From: a bacterium
GTDB lineage: Bacteria; Desulfobacterota; Binatia; DP-6
NCBI GenBank assembly: GCA_026129405.1
Contig: JAHCID010000001.1
Coordinates: 1,705,237-1,769,236 of the forward strand
Length of the DNA stretch: 64,000 nt
Direction of reading: 5' to 3'
Shown here: piece after piece, positions 18,554 to 27,785 of the stretch
How positions within the stretch are numbered: the first letter of the stretch is position 1
How the letters are laid out: every line of letters starts with the position of its first letter
Translations under genes and position numbers: made by a program
The notes under the pieces: model-generated
Told to the model about the DNA's origin: nothing
Seen by the model: the letters and a program-made list of their open reading frames with translations, nothing else
Databases searched by the model: none

Positions 18554-19513
18554 TCAGGCGTCCTCGAGGAGGGGGGCGACCTCGCGGCCGAACGCTTCCA
18601 GCTGGTCGCACAGCTCGTCGCACGAGCGGGTACGGAAGCGGACGCCGCAGTGGGAGACGCCCATGGCACGCAGCGCGCGCAGCGAGGCCGCGATCTCCTC
18701 GGCGCCGCCGCTGCGGGTGTTGGGGCCGGGGTCGAAGCTCGGCCGGCCGAGGTAGAGCCACTCGCTGTTGGCGCCGATCTCGATCGGCGCGTCGCCGCGG
18801 GTCTTCGCGCGCTCGGCGCGGATGGCGGCGATCTGCTCGGGCAGGCGGTCGCGGAAGGTGCCCTGCGGCAGCCAGCCGTCGCCGCGCCGGGCGGCGCGGC
18901 GCATCGCCGCGGGCGTCGAGCCGCCCACCCAGATGGGCGGTCGCGGCTGCTGCACCGGCCGCGGGCGCAGGCCGACGTCGCGGATCGTCCACGTCCGGCC
19001 TTCGTGGACGGGGAACTCGTCGAGGAAGGCCGCGCGTACGGCGTCGATCGCCTCGTCGAGCAGTGCGCCGCGGCGCGCGAAGTCGACGCCGAGGACGCCG
19101 AACTCGCCCTCGACGTGGCCCGCGCCCACGCCGAGGATCACGCGCCCGCCCGAGAGCGCGTCGAGGGTCATGAACGCCTTCGCCGTCTGCAGCGGATGGC
19201 GGTAGGGCGCGACGAAGACGTAGGAGAGGAGCCGCACCTGCTTGGTCGCGGCGGCGAGGAAGCCGAGGGTCGCGATCGGGTCGTACCAGACCGTCGACAT
19301 GGCCGCCGCCTGCACCCGCGGCACGGCGACGTGGTCGCACACCGCGACGTAGAACGCGCCCCAGCGGTCCGCCGTGCGCGCGACGCGGACCAGCTCGGTG
19401 GTGCCCGCGGTCGCCTCCCACGGCTGCGCGAACAGCGTGCTCTGGGCGGCGATCGGCAGCTGGAGCCCCCAGGCGAGGCGGCCCGGGGGACAGACCTGGA
19501 CGGCGCCGGTCAT
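18554..19513 (-). CDS. LLM-class flavin/F420-dependent oxidoreductase (TIGR03619-like)
   Basis: A 319-residue luciferase-like enzyme. Key segments are AWGLQLPIAAQS, TKQVRLLSYVFVAPYRHPLQ, LDALSGGRVILGVGAGHVEG and RPPIWVGGSTPAAMRRAARR, which match the probable F420-dependent group. ATG 19513 overlaps the stop of the upstream LLM gene (ATGA), so translation is coupled. Within the operon this enzyme and the preceding LLM are from different subfamilies, implying two successive or alternative flavin-dependent steps followed by an SDR reaction. The substrate is unknown. Confidence 0.9.
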   Translation of the reverse strand: MTGAVQVCPPGRLAWGLQLPIAAQSTLFAQPWEATAGTTELVRVARTADRWGAFYVAVCDHVAVPRVQAAAMSTVWYDPIATLGFLAAATKQVRLLSYVFVAPYRHPLQTAKAFMTLDALSGGRVILGVGAGHVEGEFGVLGVDFARRGALLDEAIDAVRAAFLDEFPVHEGRTWTIRDVGLRPRPVQQPRPPIWVGGSTPAAMRRAARRGDGWLPQGTFRDRLPEQIAAIRAERAKTRGDAPIEIGANSEWLYLGRPSFDPGPNTRSGGAEEIAASLRALRAMGVSHCGVRFRTRSCDELCDQLEAFGREVAPLLEDA

Positions 19514-20664
19514 CGTGCCGCGGCGGTCCGCCCGCGCGCGCCGCCGCACTGCTGCTCGCGCAGGCGCGTCGTGCGATGCACCGGATCGGGGTCGAAGCGC
19601 GGGATCACCTCGCGGCCGAAGAGCTGGACCGAGTCGAGGGCGACGTCCTGCGGCTGCGTCGACGCCAGCACCCCGAAGATGATCTGGTCGCAGCCGACGT
19701 CGGCATACTGCTGCACCGCCTTCGCGCACTCGTCCGGATCGCCGACGATGCGCTGCCCCGAGGCGATGCGCTCTTCGAGCTGCTCGGGCGTCGGGTCGGG
19801 GATCAGCTGCGGCCAGGCGGGGACGCCGGCCGGGCGCGGGAAGGTGTCGAGGTACTTGAAGACGAGGCTCGTGTGGTAGCCGCTGCCCATGTCGAGCGCG
19901 ATCTGCCGCGCCTTGCGGCGGTCCTGGTGGCAGACCAGCGCGGTCACGCAGGCGACGTTGTCGTTCACCCACTCGCCGACCGGCTCGGCATGGCGGACGG
20001 CATCCTTGTAGACCTTGATGAGGGGCGCGAAGTCGGCCGGCGAGCCGAGCGAGAAGCAGAGCGCCCCCAGCCCGAGCCGGCCCGCCTTCTCGAAGGTGGA
20101 CGGGCTGCCGCAGGCGACCCACAGCGGCGGGTGGGGCTTCGTGAACGGCTTCGGCAGCACGTTGCGCTCGGGCATCGAGAAGTACTTCCCCTGGAAGGAG
20201 TAGCTGGTCTCGCGCCACATGCGCAGGATCTCGGGCAGCGCCTCGTCGTACATGGCGCGCGTGGTGTCGCCGTCGGGGATGCCGAAGCCCTTGAACTCGG
20301 TCGACGACGAGCCGCGCCCGGTGCCGAACTCGAAGCGCCCGCCGCTCAGATGGTCGAGCATGGCGACGCGTTCCGCCATGCGGGCCGGGTGATTCACGGG
20401 CGGCGTGATGTTGTAGATCGCCGAGCCGACGTGGATGCGCTCGGTGCGCGCCGCGACGTAGGGCAGGAAGATCTCCGAGGCGGAGATGTGCGAGTACTCC
20501 TCGAGGAAGTGGTGCTCGACCGACCAGACGTACTTCCAGCCGGCGCGATCGCACGCCTCGGCGAGCTCGAGCTCGCGCATGAGCCGCGAGTGCTCGGCGC
20601 CCTCCGGGTCCGCCTCCATCTCGTGCTTCGGGACGTGAGCCTGTACGAAGAGTCCGAACTCCAT
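19510..20664 (-). CDS. LLM-class flavin-dependent monooxygenase (alkanal/limonene monooxygenase-like)
   Basis: A 384-residue bacterial-luciferase-like protein from ATG 20664 (MEFGLFVQAHVPKHEME). The motifs WKYVWSVEHHFLEEYSHIS, HVGSAIYNITPPVNHPARMA and LDHLSGGRFEFGTGRGSSSTE are characteristic of long-chain alkanal and limonene-type monooxygenases. It is longer than the F420-type LLM proteins here. It is the first gene of a three-gene operon (LLM-LLM-SDR) and is divergent from the small ribbon-helix-helix gene 167 bases away. GTG 20682 is a possible alternative start. Confidence 0.9.
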   Translation of the reverse strand: MEFGLFVQAHVPKHEMEADPEGAEHSRLMRELELAEACDRAGWKYVWSVEHHFLEEYSHISASEIFLPYVAARTERIHVGSAIYNITPPVNHPARMAERVAMLDHLSGGRFEFGTGRGSSSTEFKGFGIPDGDTTRAMYDEALPEILRMWRETSYSFQGKYFSMPERNVLPKPFTKPHPPLWVACGSPSTFEKAGRLGLGALCFSLGSPADFAPLIKVYKDAVRHAEPVGEWVNDNVACVTALVCHQDRRKARQIALDMGSGYHTSLVFKYLDTFPRPAGVPAWPQLIPDPTPEQLEERIASGQRIVGDPDECAKAVQQYADVGCDQIIFGVLASTQPQDVALDSVQLFGREVIPRFDPDPVHRTTRLREQQCGGARGRTAAAR

Positions 20665-20831
20665 CGCTCGCGGGCTTACCAACTCGCCTGCGCGGGTGAC
20701 AAGCTCGCCTCGCTGTGCCGCAGCGACACCGTGTCGGTCGAATTGCTTGCACCCACCGTGCGTCTACCTCACAACGGCCCCGGGGCACCTAGATCGCCCC
20801 GATTCCGACGATCCCAGTTAGAAGGAGTGCC

Positions 20832-21011
20832 ATGCCGAACGACGACCAGGTCTGGGTCCAGCTGGCGACCCGCATCCCGAAGGATCTCCATCGCCGTCTG
20901 AAGCTCCACTGCGTCGAGACCGACGAGTCCGTGATGGGCTTCGTCGTGAAGGCGCTGACCGAGAAGCTCGAACGCGACACCAAGTCCGAGCGCAAGCGCG
21001 CCCGGGCCTGA
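20832..21011 (+). CDS. Ribbon-helix-helix DNA-binding protein (59 aa)
   Basis: A 59-residue protein with a strong Shine-Dalgarno (AGAAGGAG, 20819-20826) before ATG 20832. The sequence begins MPNDDQVWVQLATRIPKDLH and continues RRLKLHCVETDESVMGFVVK, giving one beta strand and two helices of an Arc/CopG-type ribbon-helix-helix fold, then a basic tail ERDTKSERKRARA. Such proteins are dimeric repressors or antitoxins. No toxin gene is adjacent. It is divergent from the LLM-LLM-SDR operon, so it may regulate that operon or itself; no operator was identified in the 167-base gap. A perfect hairpin follows its stop codon. Confidence 0.8.
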   Translation: MPNDDQVWVQLATRIPKDLHRRLKLHCVETDESVMGFVVKALTEKLERDTKSERKRARA

Positions 21012-21047
21012 TCCTGCCGGCGCCGGCTCGTGCCGGCGCCGGCAGGA
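21012..21047. terminator. Perfect 16-bp GC hairpin after the ribbon-helix-helix gene
   Basis: The arms at 21012-21027 and 21032-21047 are perfect inverted repeats (TCCTGCCGGCGCCGGC and its complement) around a TCGT loop. It starts immediately after the stop of the plus-strand RHH gene and 40 bases before the end of the convergent GNAT gene. No U-tract follows, so it is either a bidirectional Rho-assisted terminator or an mRNA-stabilising hairpin. Confidence 0.65.
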
Positions 21048-21087
21048 CCACCCGGTGCATGTCCGATTCCCCGGGATGGTTCGGGCT

Positions 21088-21510
21088 TCACAGCTCCTTG
21101 GCCAGGAACCAGTGCGTGTGGCCGCGCGGGTGGTCGGGCAGCTCCCCGAACACCCGGTAGCCGAGCGGCTCGTAGAAACGCCGGCCCGCCTGGAAGCTGA
21201 ACGTATCGAGCCACGCGCGCTCGCAGCCGCGCTCCTTCCCGAGCGCCTCCAGCGCGGCGAGCAGCCGGCGACCCCATCCCTGACGGCGGTGATGGTCCTC
21301 CACCCAGAGGATGTCGACGTGGAGCCAGCCGCCCCAGCACGCGCCCTGCGCTCCGCCGACGATGCGCGCGTCCGCGTTGCGCAGATACACGCCTGCTCGC
21401 GCCCAGTCCGCGTGTCCGCTGGCTGCCACGTTCCAGCGCCCGAGGGATTCCGCCACGAACGCGACGTCCTGCGCGGCCGGCGGCGTTTCGGTCGTCAGGT
21501 GCAGCGACAT
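21088..21510 (-). CDS. GNAT-family N-acetyltransferase
   Basis: A 140-residue GNAT protein. The acetyl-CoA-binding motif A is HVDILWVEDHHRRQGWGRRL (R/Q-x-x-G-x-G/A present), followed by LAALEALGKERGCERAWLDT and FSFQAGRRFYEPLGYRVFGE. The last segment is the motif B region common to histone-acetyltransferase-HPA2-like enzymes. The substrate amine is not predictable. It is preceded on the same strand by the IMPase-like gene (35-base gap) and could be the last gene of the 23335-21088 operon. Confidence 0.88.
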   Translation of the reverse strand: MSLHLTTETPPAAQDVAFVAESLGRWNVAASGHADWARAGVYLRNADARIVGGAQGACWGGWLHVDILWVEDHHRRQGWGRRLLAALEALGKERGCERAWLDTFSFQAGRRFYEPLGYRVFGELPDHPRGHTHWFLAKEL

Positions 21511-21545
21511 CGGCCGCCGATAGCCGGCCGATCCGGCGGCGACAA

Positions 21546-22583
21546 CTACCCGCGCGCGCGGGCCACGAGGCCGAGCACGGCCGCGCAGACGGCCGGGTTC
21601 GCCGCGTGGACGATGCTCGTACGCCCTTCCGCGAGGCGTCGCGCGCGCAGCGGCCGGCCGTCGAAGTCGACCGACACGCCGCCCGCTCCGGCGAGGATCG
21701 GCACCGCGGGGATCAGGTTCGGCAGGTTCTCGTTGACGACGAGATAGGCGCCGCCCTGCGACTCGACCCACACCGGCGCCTGACGCCAGCCGAGCAGCAT
21801 GCGGCCGAGCGCGGAGAGGTTCGCGTACTGGCGCAGGACGTCGAAGCCGCCGCCGCGATGCCGGTCGGCGAGCAGCGGGTAGAGCGCGGCGCCCAGCGCG
21901 CCGTCGCCCGGCTGCGCGGTCTCGTCGTCGTAGGCCTGGAAGACGTCGAGGTAGGTCCATAGCTGGCCGAGGTCGGTGGCGGTGGTGGTGAAGACGCGGC
22001 GCGGGACGGCGTCGGTCACCTCGTAGGTGACGAGGGCGTCGTCCTCCGGCAGCGTCACGAGGTCCTGGGGATAGGCGCGGTAGCGCGTGGGGTTGCCGTC
22101 GACGATCACCGCGGTCGTGAAGTCGCCCAGCGTGAGCGCCGCGCGCGGCGCCGTCGTCGGCGCGGTGAAGGCGAACGCTGCCGCCCAGCCGCCGTCGTTC
22201 GCGAGCCGCACGCGGTCGGGCAGGCGCGGGCCGAGGCCGGCCACCTTCACCGTGCCGTCGATGGCGTCCATGGCCGCCCAGATGCGCTCGGCGCCGGTGG
22301 CGCGCCCGAGGCGATGGCTCGCGTTGCCGGCCGCGTCGCCGGCGTCCCGCAGCAGCTCGATCGCGACCCCGAGCCGGTCGGCCAGCGCCTCCAGCCGCGC
22401 GAGGCCGAGCGCCTCGGCTTCGGCGTCGACGCGGCGGGCGCCGTAGCCGCCCTTCGGCTTGAGGAGCGAGGTCGTCGGCTCGGCGCGGCGCAGCGGATCC
22501 ATCGCGTGGACGAGGGTCCGGATGTCGCGGCCCGCGGCGAGCGCGACCTCGGTGCAGGCGCGGGCGACGTCGGTCGGGCGCAT
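21546..22583 (-). CDS. Inositol-monophosphatase-superfamily-like protein
   Basis: A 345-residue protein. The segment AAMDAIDGTVKVAGLG matches the metal-binding D-x-[IV]-D-G-T motif of the Li-sensitive phosphatase superfamily, and AVPILAGAGGVSVDFDGRPL matches the C-terminal AAxxLLxEAGG-G-x-P-L motif. The upstream G-E-E metal motif is not clear, so catalytic competence is uncertain; the protein is divergent. ATG 22583 lies two bases after the stop of the MBL hydrolase gene, so the two are co-transcribed. Substrate unknown. Confidence 0.7.
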   Translation of the reverse strand: MRPTDVARACTEVALAAGRDIRTLVHAMDPLRRAEPTTSLLKPKGGYGARRVDAEAEALGLARLEALADRLGVAIELLRDAGDAAGNASHRLGRATGAERIWAAMDAIDGTVKVAGLGPRLPDRVRLANDGGWAAAFAFTAPTTAPRAALTLGDFTTAVIVDGNPTRYRAYPQDLVTLPEDDALVTYEVTDAVPRRVFTTTATDLGQLWTYLDVFQAYDDETAQPGDGALGAALYPLLADRHRGGGFDVLRQYANLSALGRMLLGWRQAPVWVESQGGAYLVVNENLPNLIPAVPILAGAGGVSVDFDGRPLRARRLAEGRTSIVHAANPAVCAAVLGLVARARG

Positions 22584-22585
22584 AC

Positions 22586-23335
22586 CTACCCGAGCCGCGC
22601 CGCGACCTGCGGCCACTGCTCGGCGTCGTGCCCGAAGACGAGCTCGGTGCCGCCGGCGGCGAGGGCGTCGAAGCGATCGAGGACGGCGCGCATCGCCGCC
22701 GGGTCGTGGCCGAACGCCGGCAGGCGGCGGGCGACGAGGCTTTCGCGCAGGTAGCAGGCGTCGGCGGTGAACAGCACGTCGCGGCCGTCGTCGAGCCGCA
22801 GCCGCAGCGACTGGTGCCCCGGCGTGTGGCCGTGCGTGGGGACGCAGACGACGCGGCCGTCGCCGAAGAGGTCGTGCTCGCCGTCGACCAGGCGGCGCGC
22901 GTGGCCGTGGTCCCAGTCGGCGCGCGCGAGGTAGCTCTGCGCCGCGAGGTCGGCGTCGTTCGCCGCCTCCCACTCGCGACGCTGCACGACGAGCGTCGCC
23001 TGCGGCAGCAGCGCGAGGCCGCCCGCATGATCGAAGTGGAGGTGCGACGCGATCACGAAGTCGACGCGGTCGGCGGCCGTACCGGCGGCGGCGAGCCGCC
23101 CGGCGACGTCCTCGCCGGCCCCGAGCTCGACGGTCCACAGCGCCGCCTGGGGTCCGAGCCGCGAGGCCGGATCGGTGCCGAGCACGGGATGCATGCCGGT
23201 GTCGAAGACCACCGTGCCGCGCGGATGCTCGATCAGGAGCGACGGAACCGGGACGCGCAGCGCGCCGCCGGCGCCGTCGAGGAAGAGGGCGGCGGGGCCG
23301 GTGAGCCAGCCGCAGGTGAGGGCCCGGACGCGCAT
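22586..23335 (-). CDS. MBL-fold metallo-hydrolase (AHL-lactonase-like)
   Basis: A 249-residue metallo-beta-lactamase-fold protein. The zinc motif HLHFDHAGG is intact, HTPGHQSLRLRL supplies the third ligand region and FTADACYL the bridging Asp; LVFGHDAEQWP supplies the last His. The N-terminus (PVPSLLIEHPRGTVVFDTGM) is typical of N-acyl-homoserine lactonase relatives (AiiA/AttM type), so a lactone or ester substrate is plausible but quorum quenching is not shown. It is the first gene of a short operon with the IMPase-like gene and possibly the GNAT gene. Confidence 0.9.
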   Translation of the reverse strand: MRVRALTCGWLTGPAALFLDGAGGALRVPVPSLLIEHPRGTVVFDTGMHPVLGTDPASRLGPQAALWTVELGAGEDVAGRLAAAGTAADRVDFVIASHLHFDHAGGLALLPQATLVVQRREWEAANDADLAAQSYLARADWDHGHARRLVDGEHDLFGDGRVVCVPTHGHTPGHQSLRLRLDDGRDVLFTADACYLRESLVARRLPAFGHDPAAMRAVLDRFDALAAGGTELVFGHDAEQWPQVAARLG

Positions 23336-23380
23336 GCCCGCATCATGCGCGTGCCGGCGCCGGCAGGTCGAGCGTGCGGC

Positions 23381-23758
23381 TCAGGAATCCGCGCCGCCGT
23401 ACCGCGCGGCGACCTGCGGCCAGGTGTGCGCCTGCACGCGTGCGGCGAGGTGGTCGACGAAGCCCGTCTCCCAGGCGCACGCCCGCTCGCGGACGGCGGC
23501 GAGGTCGCGCAGGAGGTCCTGCCGGACGGTGCGGAACGCGGCGCGGTCGGTCCAGGGCTGGCGCGCGAAGCGTACGACGCGGCCGCGCCACAGCCGGGCG
23601 TCGACGCGTGCCGTGCCCGCCGCGCAGGTCGGCTCGGCGTCACGGGCCGCGCGGTCGAGGTTCTGGAGGCGATCCCAGCGCGCTCCCGACGAGACGCAGC
23701 CGGCCAGCGCGGCGACGAGGACGACGAAGAGGGGGCGCGGCAGGCGGGGCGGGCGCAT
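23381..23758 (-). CDS. Small putative lipoprotein
   Basis: A 125-residue protein from ATG 23758. The N-terminus RPPRLPRPLFVVLVAALAGC is a signal peptide with the lipobox LAGC, so the mature protein begins at Cys21. The mature part is helical with Trp-containing segments (GARWDRLQNLDRAARDAEP and HTWPQVAARYGG) and two further cysteines in PTCAAG and ERACAWE. I do not recognise a family. It is alone between the MBL gene and the divergent HerA-like ATPase gene. Confidence 0.7.
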   Translation of the reverse strand: MRPPRLPRPLFVVLVAALAGCVSSGARWDRLQNLDRAARDAEPTCAAGTARVDARLWRGRVVRFARQPWTDRAAFRTVRQDLLRDLAAVRERACAWETGFVDHLAARVQAHTWPQVAARYGGADS

Positions 23759-23887
23759 GATGCAATCCGCCGACCAGCTCGCGCGGCACGCTCGCGCGGG
23801 CCTCGCGTGCCCGCGGTGCCCGGGGGCGTGACAGCGGCGTCGGGGGACTGACACCGCGGCGCCGCTGGGCTAGGAGCCGGACGCGAT

Positions 23888-26310
23888 ATGCAGGACTACG
23901 AGAAGCTCGGCGTCTTCTATCTGGGACGGGTCGTCGATCCGACCACCGCACGACCGACCGACGCGCTCCTGCTCTACGACGCGCGCGATCTCACCACGCA
24001 CGCGGTCATCGTCGGCATGACCGGCAGCGGCAAGACCGGGCTCGGCGTCGCCCTCCTCGAGGAGGCGGCGCTCGACGGCGTGCCGGCGCTCGTGATCGAT
24101 CCGAAGGGCGATCTCGGCAACCTCGCCCTGACCTTCCCGGCGCTGCGGCCCGAGGACTTCCGCCCGTTCGTCGACCCCGACGAGGCGGCACGCCGCGGGC
24201 AGAGCGTCGACGCCGCCGCCGCCGCGACCGCGGCCGCCTGGCGTGACGGCCTCGCAGGCTGGGACCAGGACGGCGACCGCATCGCGCGCCTGCGCGCGGC
24301 GGCGACGGTCACCGTCTATACGCCGGGCAGCAGCGCCGGCACGCCGCTCGCCCTGCTGCGCTCGTTCGCGGCGCCGCCGCCGGCGGTACGTGCCGACGTC
24401 GAGACGCTGCGCGATCGCATCGCCGCCGCGGCCGCGGGCCTGCTCGGGCTCGTCGGGCTCGACGCCGATCCGCTCCAGAGCCGCGAGCACATCCTGCTCG
24501 CGACCATCCTCGAGCAGGCATGGCGCGCGGGGCAGGATCTCGACCTCGGCGGGCTCGTGCGCGCCGTGCAGTCGCCGCCGCTCGAGCGCGTCGGCGTCAT
24601 GGACCTGGAGGCGTTCTTCCCCGCGAAGGAGCGCTTCGCGCTCGCCATGAAGCTGAACGGGCTGCTCGCGGCGCCCGGCTTCGCGGCGTGGATGACGGGC
24701 ACGCCGCTCGACGTCGGCCGCCTCCTCTTCGGCGACGACGGTCGTCCGCGCGTCGCCGTCGTCTCGATCGCGCACCTGTCCGACGCGGAGCGCATGTTCG
24801 TCGTCACGCTGCTCCTCGGCGAGCTGATCGCGTGGATGCGCACGCAGCCCGGCACGAGCACGCTGCGCGCGCTCCTCTACATGGACGAGGTCTTCGGCTA
24901 CCTGCCGCCGACGGCCAACCCGCCGTCGAAGACGCCCCTGCTGACGTTGCTCAAGCAGGCGCGTGCGTTCGGCCTCGGCGTCGTCCTGGCGACCCAGAAC
25001 CCGGTCGACCTCGACTACAAGGCGCTCACCAACGCGGGTACGTGGATGATCGGCCGCCTCCAGGCCGAGCGCGACAAGGCGCGTCTCCTCGACGGTCTCG
25101 AGGGCGCCAGCGCCGCCGCCGGCAAGGCGGTCGATCGCGCCTGGCTCGATCGCGCCCTCTCCGCGCTCGGGCCGCGCATCTTCCTCCTGCACGACGTGCA
25201 CGAGGACGCGCCGGTGCTGTTCCAGACGCGCTGGACGCTGTCGTGGCTGCGCGGGCCGCTGTCGCGCGCCCATCTGACGCTGCTGCGTGGGGAGGAGGGG
25301 ACGGCGGGCTCCGCAGCGGCGGTGGCGGCCGCGCCCGGCGTCGTGCCCGCGGGCGGGGGCGGACGCGACCGGCCGCCGCCGCCGCTCCGCGACCCGCCCC
25401 GTGCTTCCGCCCGGCGTCGACGAGTGCGTTGGCGCTGCCGGCGGGCTGGTCCGCGGACGAGGTGCACGGCTATCGCCCGCGCCCAGACTGCGCGCTCCAC
25501 TACGTGCAGGCGAAGGCGAACGTCGACGTCTGGGGGAGGACGTGACGCTGCTGGCGCCGGCGCCGGACGCCGCGGCGGGGCTCGCCGTGGACGGACGCCC
25601 GTCCGGCCGCCGTCGCCATGGGCGAGCCGGTGCCGGGTGTGGGCTTCGCGCCGCTGCCGGCGGCCGCGGGCCGTGCGGCCAGCCACGCCGCGTGGCGCAA
25701 GGCGCTCGTGGCGCACCTCCAGGCGTCGGCCGCTCGTCCTCCCACGCCGCGCTCGGCGCGACCCAGCAGCCGGGCGAGAGCGAGGGGGCGTTCCGCGGCC
25801 GGCTGGCGGCGCTCGCGCGCGAGACGCGCGACGCCGCGGTCGCGAAGCTGCGCGCCGCTGGACGAAGCTCGAAGCCCTGCGCCAGCGCCGGCGGCAGGCC
25901 GAGGAGCGGGCGCGACGCGAGCAGGCGCAGGTCGGCGAGCAGACGCTGGCGACGGCCGTCTCCGTCGGCTCGACGCTCCTCGGCGCGCTCTTCGGCCGCA
26001 AGCTCGGCAGTGCGACCAACGTCGGCCGGGCGGCGGGCGCGGTGCGCGCGGCCGCGTCAGCGGCCGCGAGCGCGCCGACGCCGCCCAGGCGCAGGAGAAC
26101 GTGGCCGCGGTCGAGGCCCGGCTCGCCGAGGCGCAGGCCGCCTTCGACGCCGAGGCGGCGGCGCTCGCCGCGACCGTCGAGCCGGCCACGCTGCCGCTCG
26201 ACGAGCTGCGCATCGCGCCGCGCAAGGGCGATCTCGCCGTCACGCGCCTCGCGGTGGCGTGGGTGCCGCATCGCCTGCGGCCGGACGGGCGCGACGAAGC
26301 GGGCGCGTGA
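23888..26310 (+). pseudogene. HerA-like ATPase (DUF853/DUF87 type), C-terminal third broken by several frame changes
   Basis: The first 490 residues are intact: Walker [28 protein letters not shown], and the Walker B-like [16 protein letters not shown] with sensor [15 protein letters not shown]. They match large bacterial ATPases annotated as helicase HerA-like. From about 25.36 kb, recognisable family sequence jumps between frames: [82 protein letters not shown] and finally [18 protein letters not shown] to the stop at 26310. That is at least six or seven frame changes in about 0.75 kb. The 25534 shift is in a run of G and looks like an extra base. Either the assembly has indels or the gene is decaying. 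Expected full length is about 807 residues. Confidence 0.75.
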
Positions 26311-26318
26311 GGGGGGGG

Positions 26319-26345
26319 CGGGCCGCGGCCCTGCGCTGCGGCCCG
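26319..26345. terminator. Hairpin between convergent genes
   Basis: CGGGCCGC (26319-26326) pairs with GCGGCCCG (26338-26345) around an 11-base loop. It lies in the 35-base gap between the ATPase stop (26310, plus) and the selO stop (26346, minus), where a bidirectional terminator is expected. No U-tract is present. Confidence 0.45.
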
Positions 26346-27761
26346 TCAGTCGAGCGTCGTCGCTTCGCGCCGGGCGGCGATCGCGTCGAGCTTGGCGTGG
26401 AAGCCCCCCCAGTCGTCGACGGCCGCGATCGGCGCCCACAGCGCCTCGATCTCGTCGACGAGGAGCGTGCACGGGGCGGCGGCCCGGAAGTAGGGCAGGG
26501 CGAGCCGCGCGGGCGCCGCCGGGGCGTGCGCCTCGAGCCGCGCGCGCAGCGGTGCGAACGCGGGCTCGGCATAGGCGTCGGCCGCGGGCGACGCGGCCGC
26601 GCGCGGGGCGCTGGCGGCGCCGCCCCACCAGTCGAAGAAGAAGCGATCCCAGCCGACGCGGCGCGTGCCGAGCCAGGCGAACAGCGACTCGACGAGGAGG
26701 GCGTCGTCGTCGGCGTTGCGCGCGCACAGGCCGAGCCGGGCGAGCAGCGCCGCCGGCAGCGCCTCGCGGAACGCCGGTGCGTAGGCGCCGAGCGCCGGCG
26801 CCAGCTGGGCGCGCGTGCCGAGCGGAGCCAGCGCGTCGGCCAGGCGCTCGCAGTTCCACTGCACCACGGCCGGCTGCCGCCCGTAGGCGTAGAGGCCGGT
26901 CTCGTCGAAGTACGCGGCGGTGAAGGTCGGGTCGCAGTGCGGCAGGAAGCGGTACGGCCCGTAGTCGAAGCTCTCGCCGGTGACGTTCATGTTGTCGGTG
27001 TTGAGGACGCCGTGCACGAAGCCGGCCGCCATCCACGCCGCTGCGAGCCGGGCGCTGCGGATGGTGACCGCGCGCAGCAGCGCGAACGGCGCGTCGCCGG
27101 CGCCGCGTGCCTCGGGCAGGTAGTAGGCGATGCAGTGCTCGACGAGGCGCCCGAGATTCGCGACCTCGCCCTCGTAGGCGAGCCGCTGGAAGGTGCCGAA
27201 GCGCACGTGGGAGTGCGACAGGCGCACCAGCACCGAGGAGCGCGTCGGCGACGGCTCGTCGCCCCGCCACAGCGGCTCGCCGGTCTCGAACAGGGAGAGC
27301 GAGCGCGACGTCGGCACGCCGCACGCCTCGAGCATCGCCGTCGCCAGCACCTCGCGCACGCCGCCCTTCAGCGTGAGGCGCCCGTCACCGCCGCGCGACC
27401 ACGGCGTCTGCCCGCTGCCCTTGGTGCCGAGGTCGAGGAGGCGGCCGTCGACGGCGTCGTGCAGCTGCGCGAAGAGGAAGCCGCGGCCGTCGCCGAGCTG
27501 CGGGTTGTAGCTGCGGAACTGATGGCCGTGGTAGCGCAGCGCGAGCGGCCGCGGCAGGTTCTCCGGCAGCGGCTCGAAGCGCGCGAAGTGCGCTTCCCAC
27601 TCGGCGTCGGTGAGCCCGCCGAGGCCGATGCGGCTCGCGGCCTCCTGGTTGCGGAAGCGCAGGCGGTGCTCGGGGAAGCGGGCCGGGGCGACGACGTCGT
27701 AGAACGCGTCGCCGAGCGCGGCATGGACCGGGGCGGGGCGATAGTCGGGTGCAATCGGCAT
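26346..27761 (-). CDS. selO: Protein adenylyltransferase SelO (YdiU/UPF0061 family)
   Basis: A 471-residue pseudokinase-fold enzyme that transfers AMP from ATP to Ser/Thr/Tyr residues of proteins in redox stress. The family signatures are present: [40 protein letters not shown] followed by [20 protein letters not shown], and the active-site loop [18 protein letters not shown] with YGPYRFL. The length is in the normal bacterial range. There is no Cys or Sec near the C-terminus (ending REATTLD), which some homologues carry. ATG 27761 gives the canonical N-terminus. It stands just after the ICMT-like gene on the same strand (24 bases apart), so the two may be co-transcribed. Confidence 0.95.
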   Translation of the reverse strand: MPIAPDYRPAPVHAALGDAFYDVVAPARFPEHRLRFRNQEAASRIGLGGLTDAEWEAHFARFEPLPENLPRPLALRYHGHQFRSYNPQLGDGRGFLFAQLHDAVDGRLLDLGTKGSGQTPWSRGGDGRLTLKGGVREVLATAMLEACGVPTSRSLSLFETGEPLWRGDEPSPTRSSVLVRLSHSHVRFGTFQRLAYEGEVANLGRLVEHCIAYYLPEARGAGDAPFALLRAVTIRSARLAAAWMAAGFVHGVLNTDNMNVTGESFDYGPYRFLPHCDPTFTAAYFDETGLYAYGRQPAVVQWNCERLADALAPLGTRAQLAPALGAYAPAFREALPAALLARLGLCARNADDDALLVESLFAWLGTRRVGWDRFFFDWWGGAASAPRAAASPAADAYAEPAFAPLRARLEAHAPAAPARLALPYFRAAAPCTLLVDEIEALWAPIAAVDDWGGFHAKLDAIAARREATTLD

Positions 27762-27785
27762 GGGGGGCGAGGCGAGCCCGCAGGC

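Noticed and set aside
20832..21011. Toxin-antitoxin module
   Set aside because: The RHH protein could be an antitoxin, but no toxin-like gene is adjacent; the flanking genes are LLM and GNAT, and the GNAT is convergent and longer-range in type than RHH-linked acetyltransferase toxins (it is not in the same operon).
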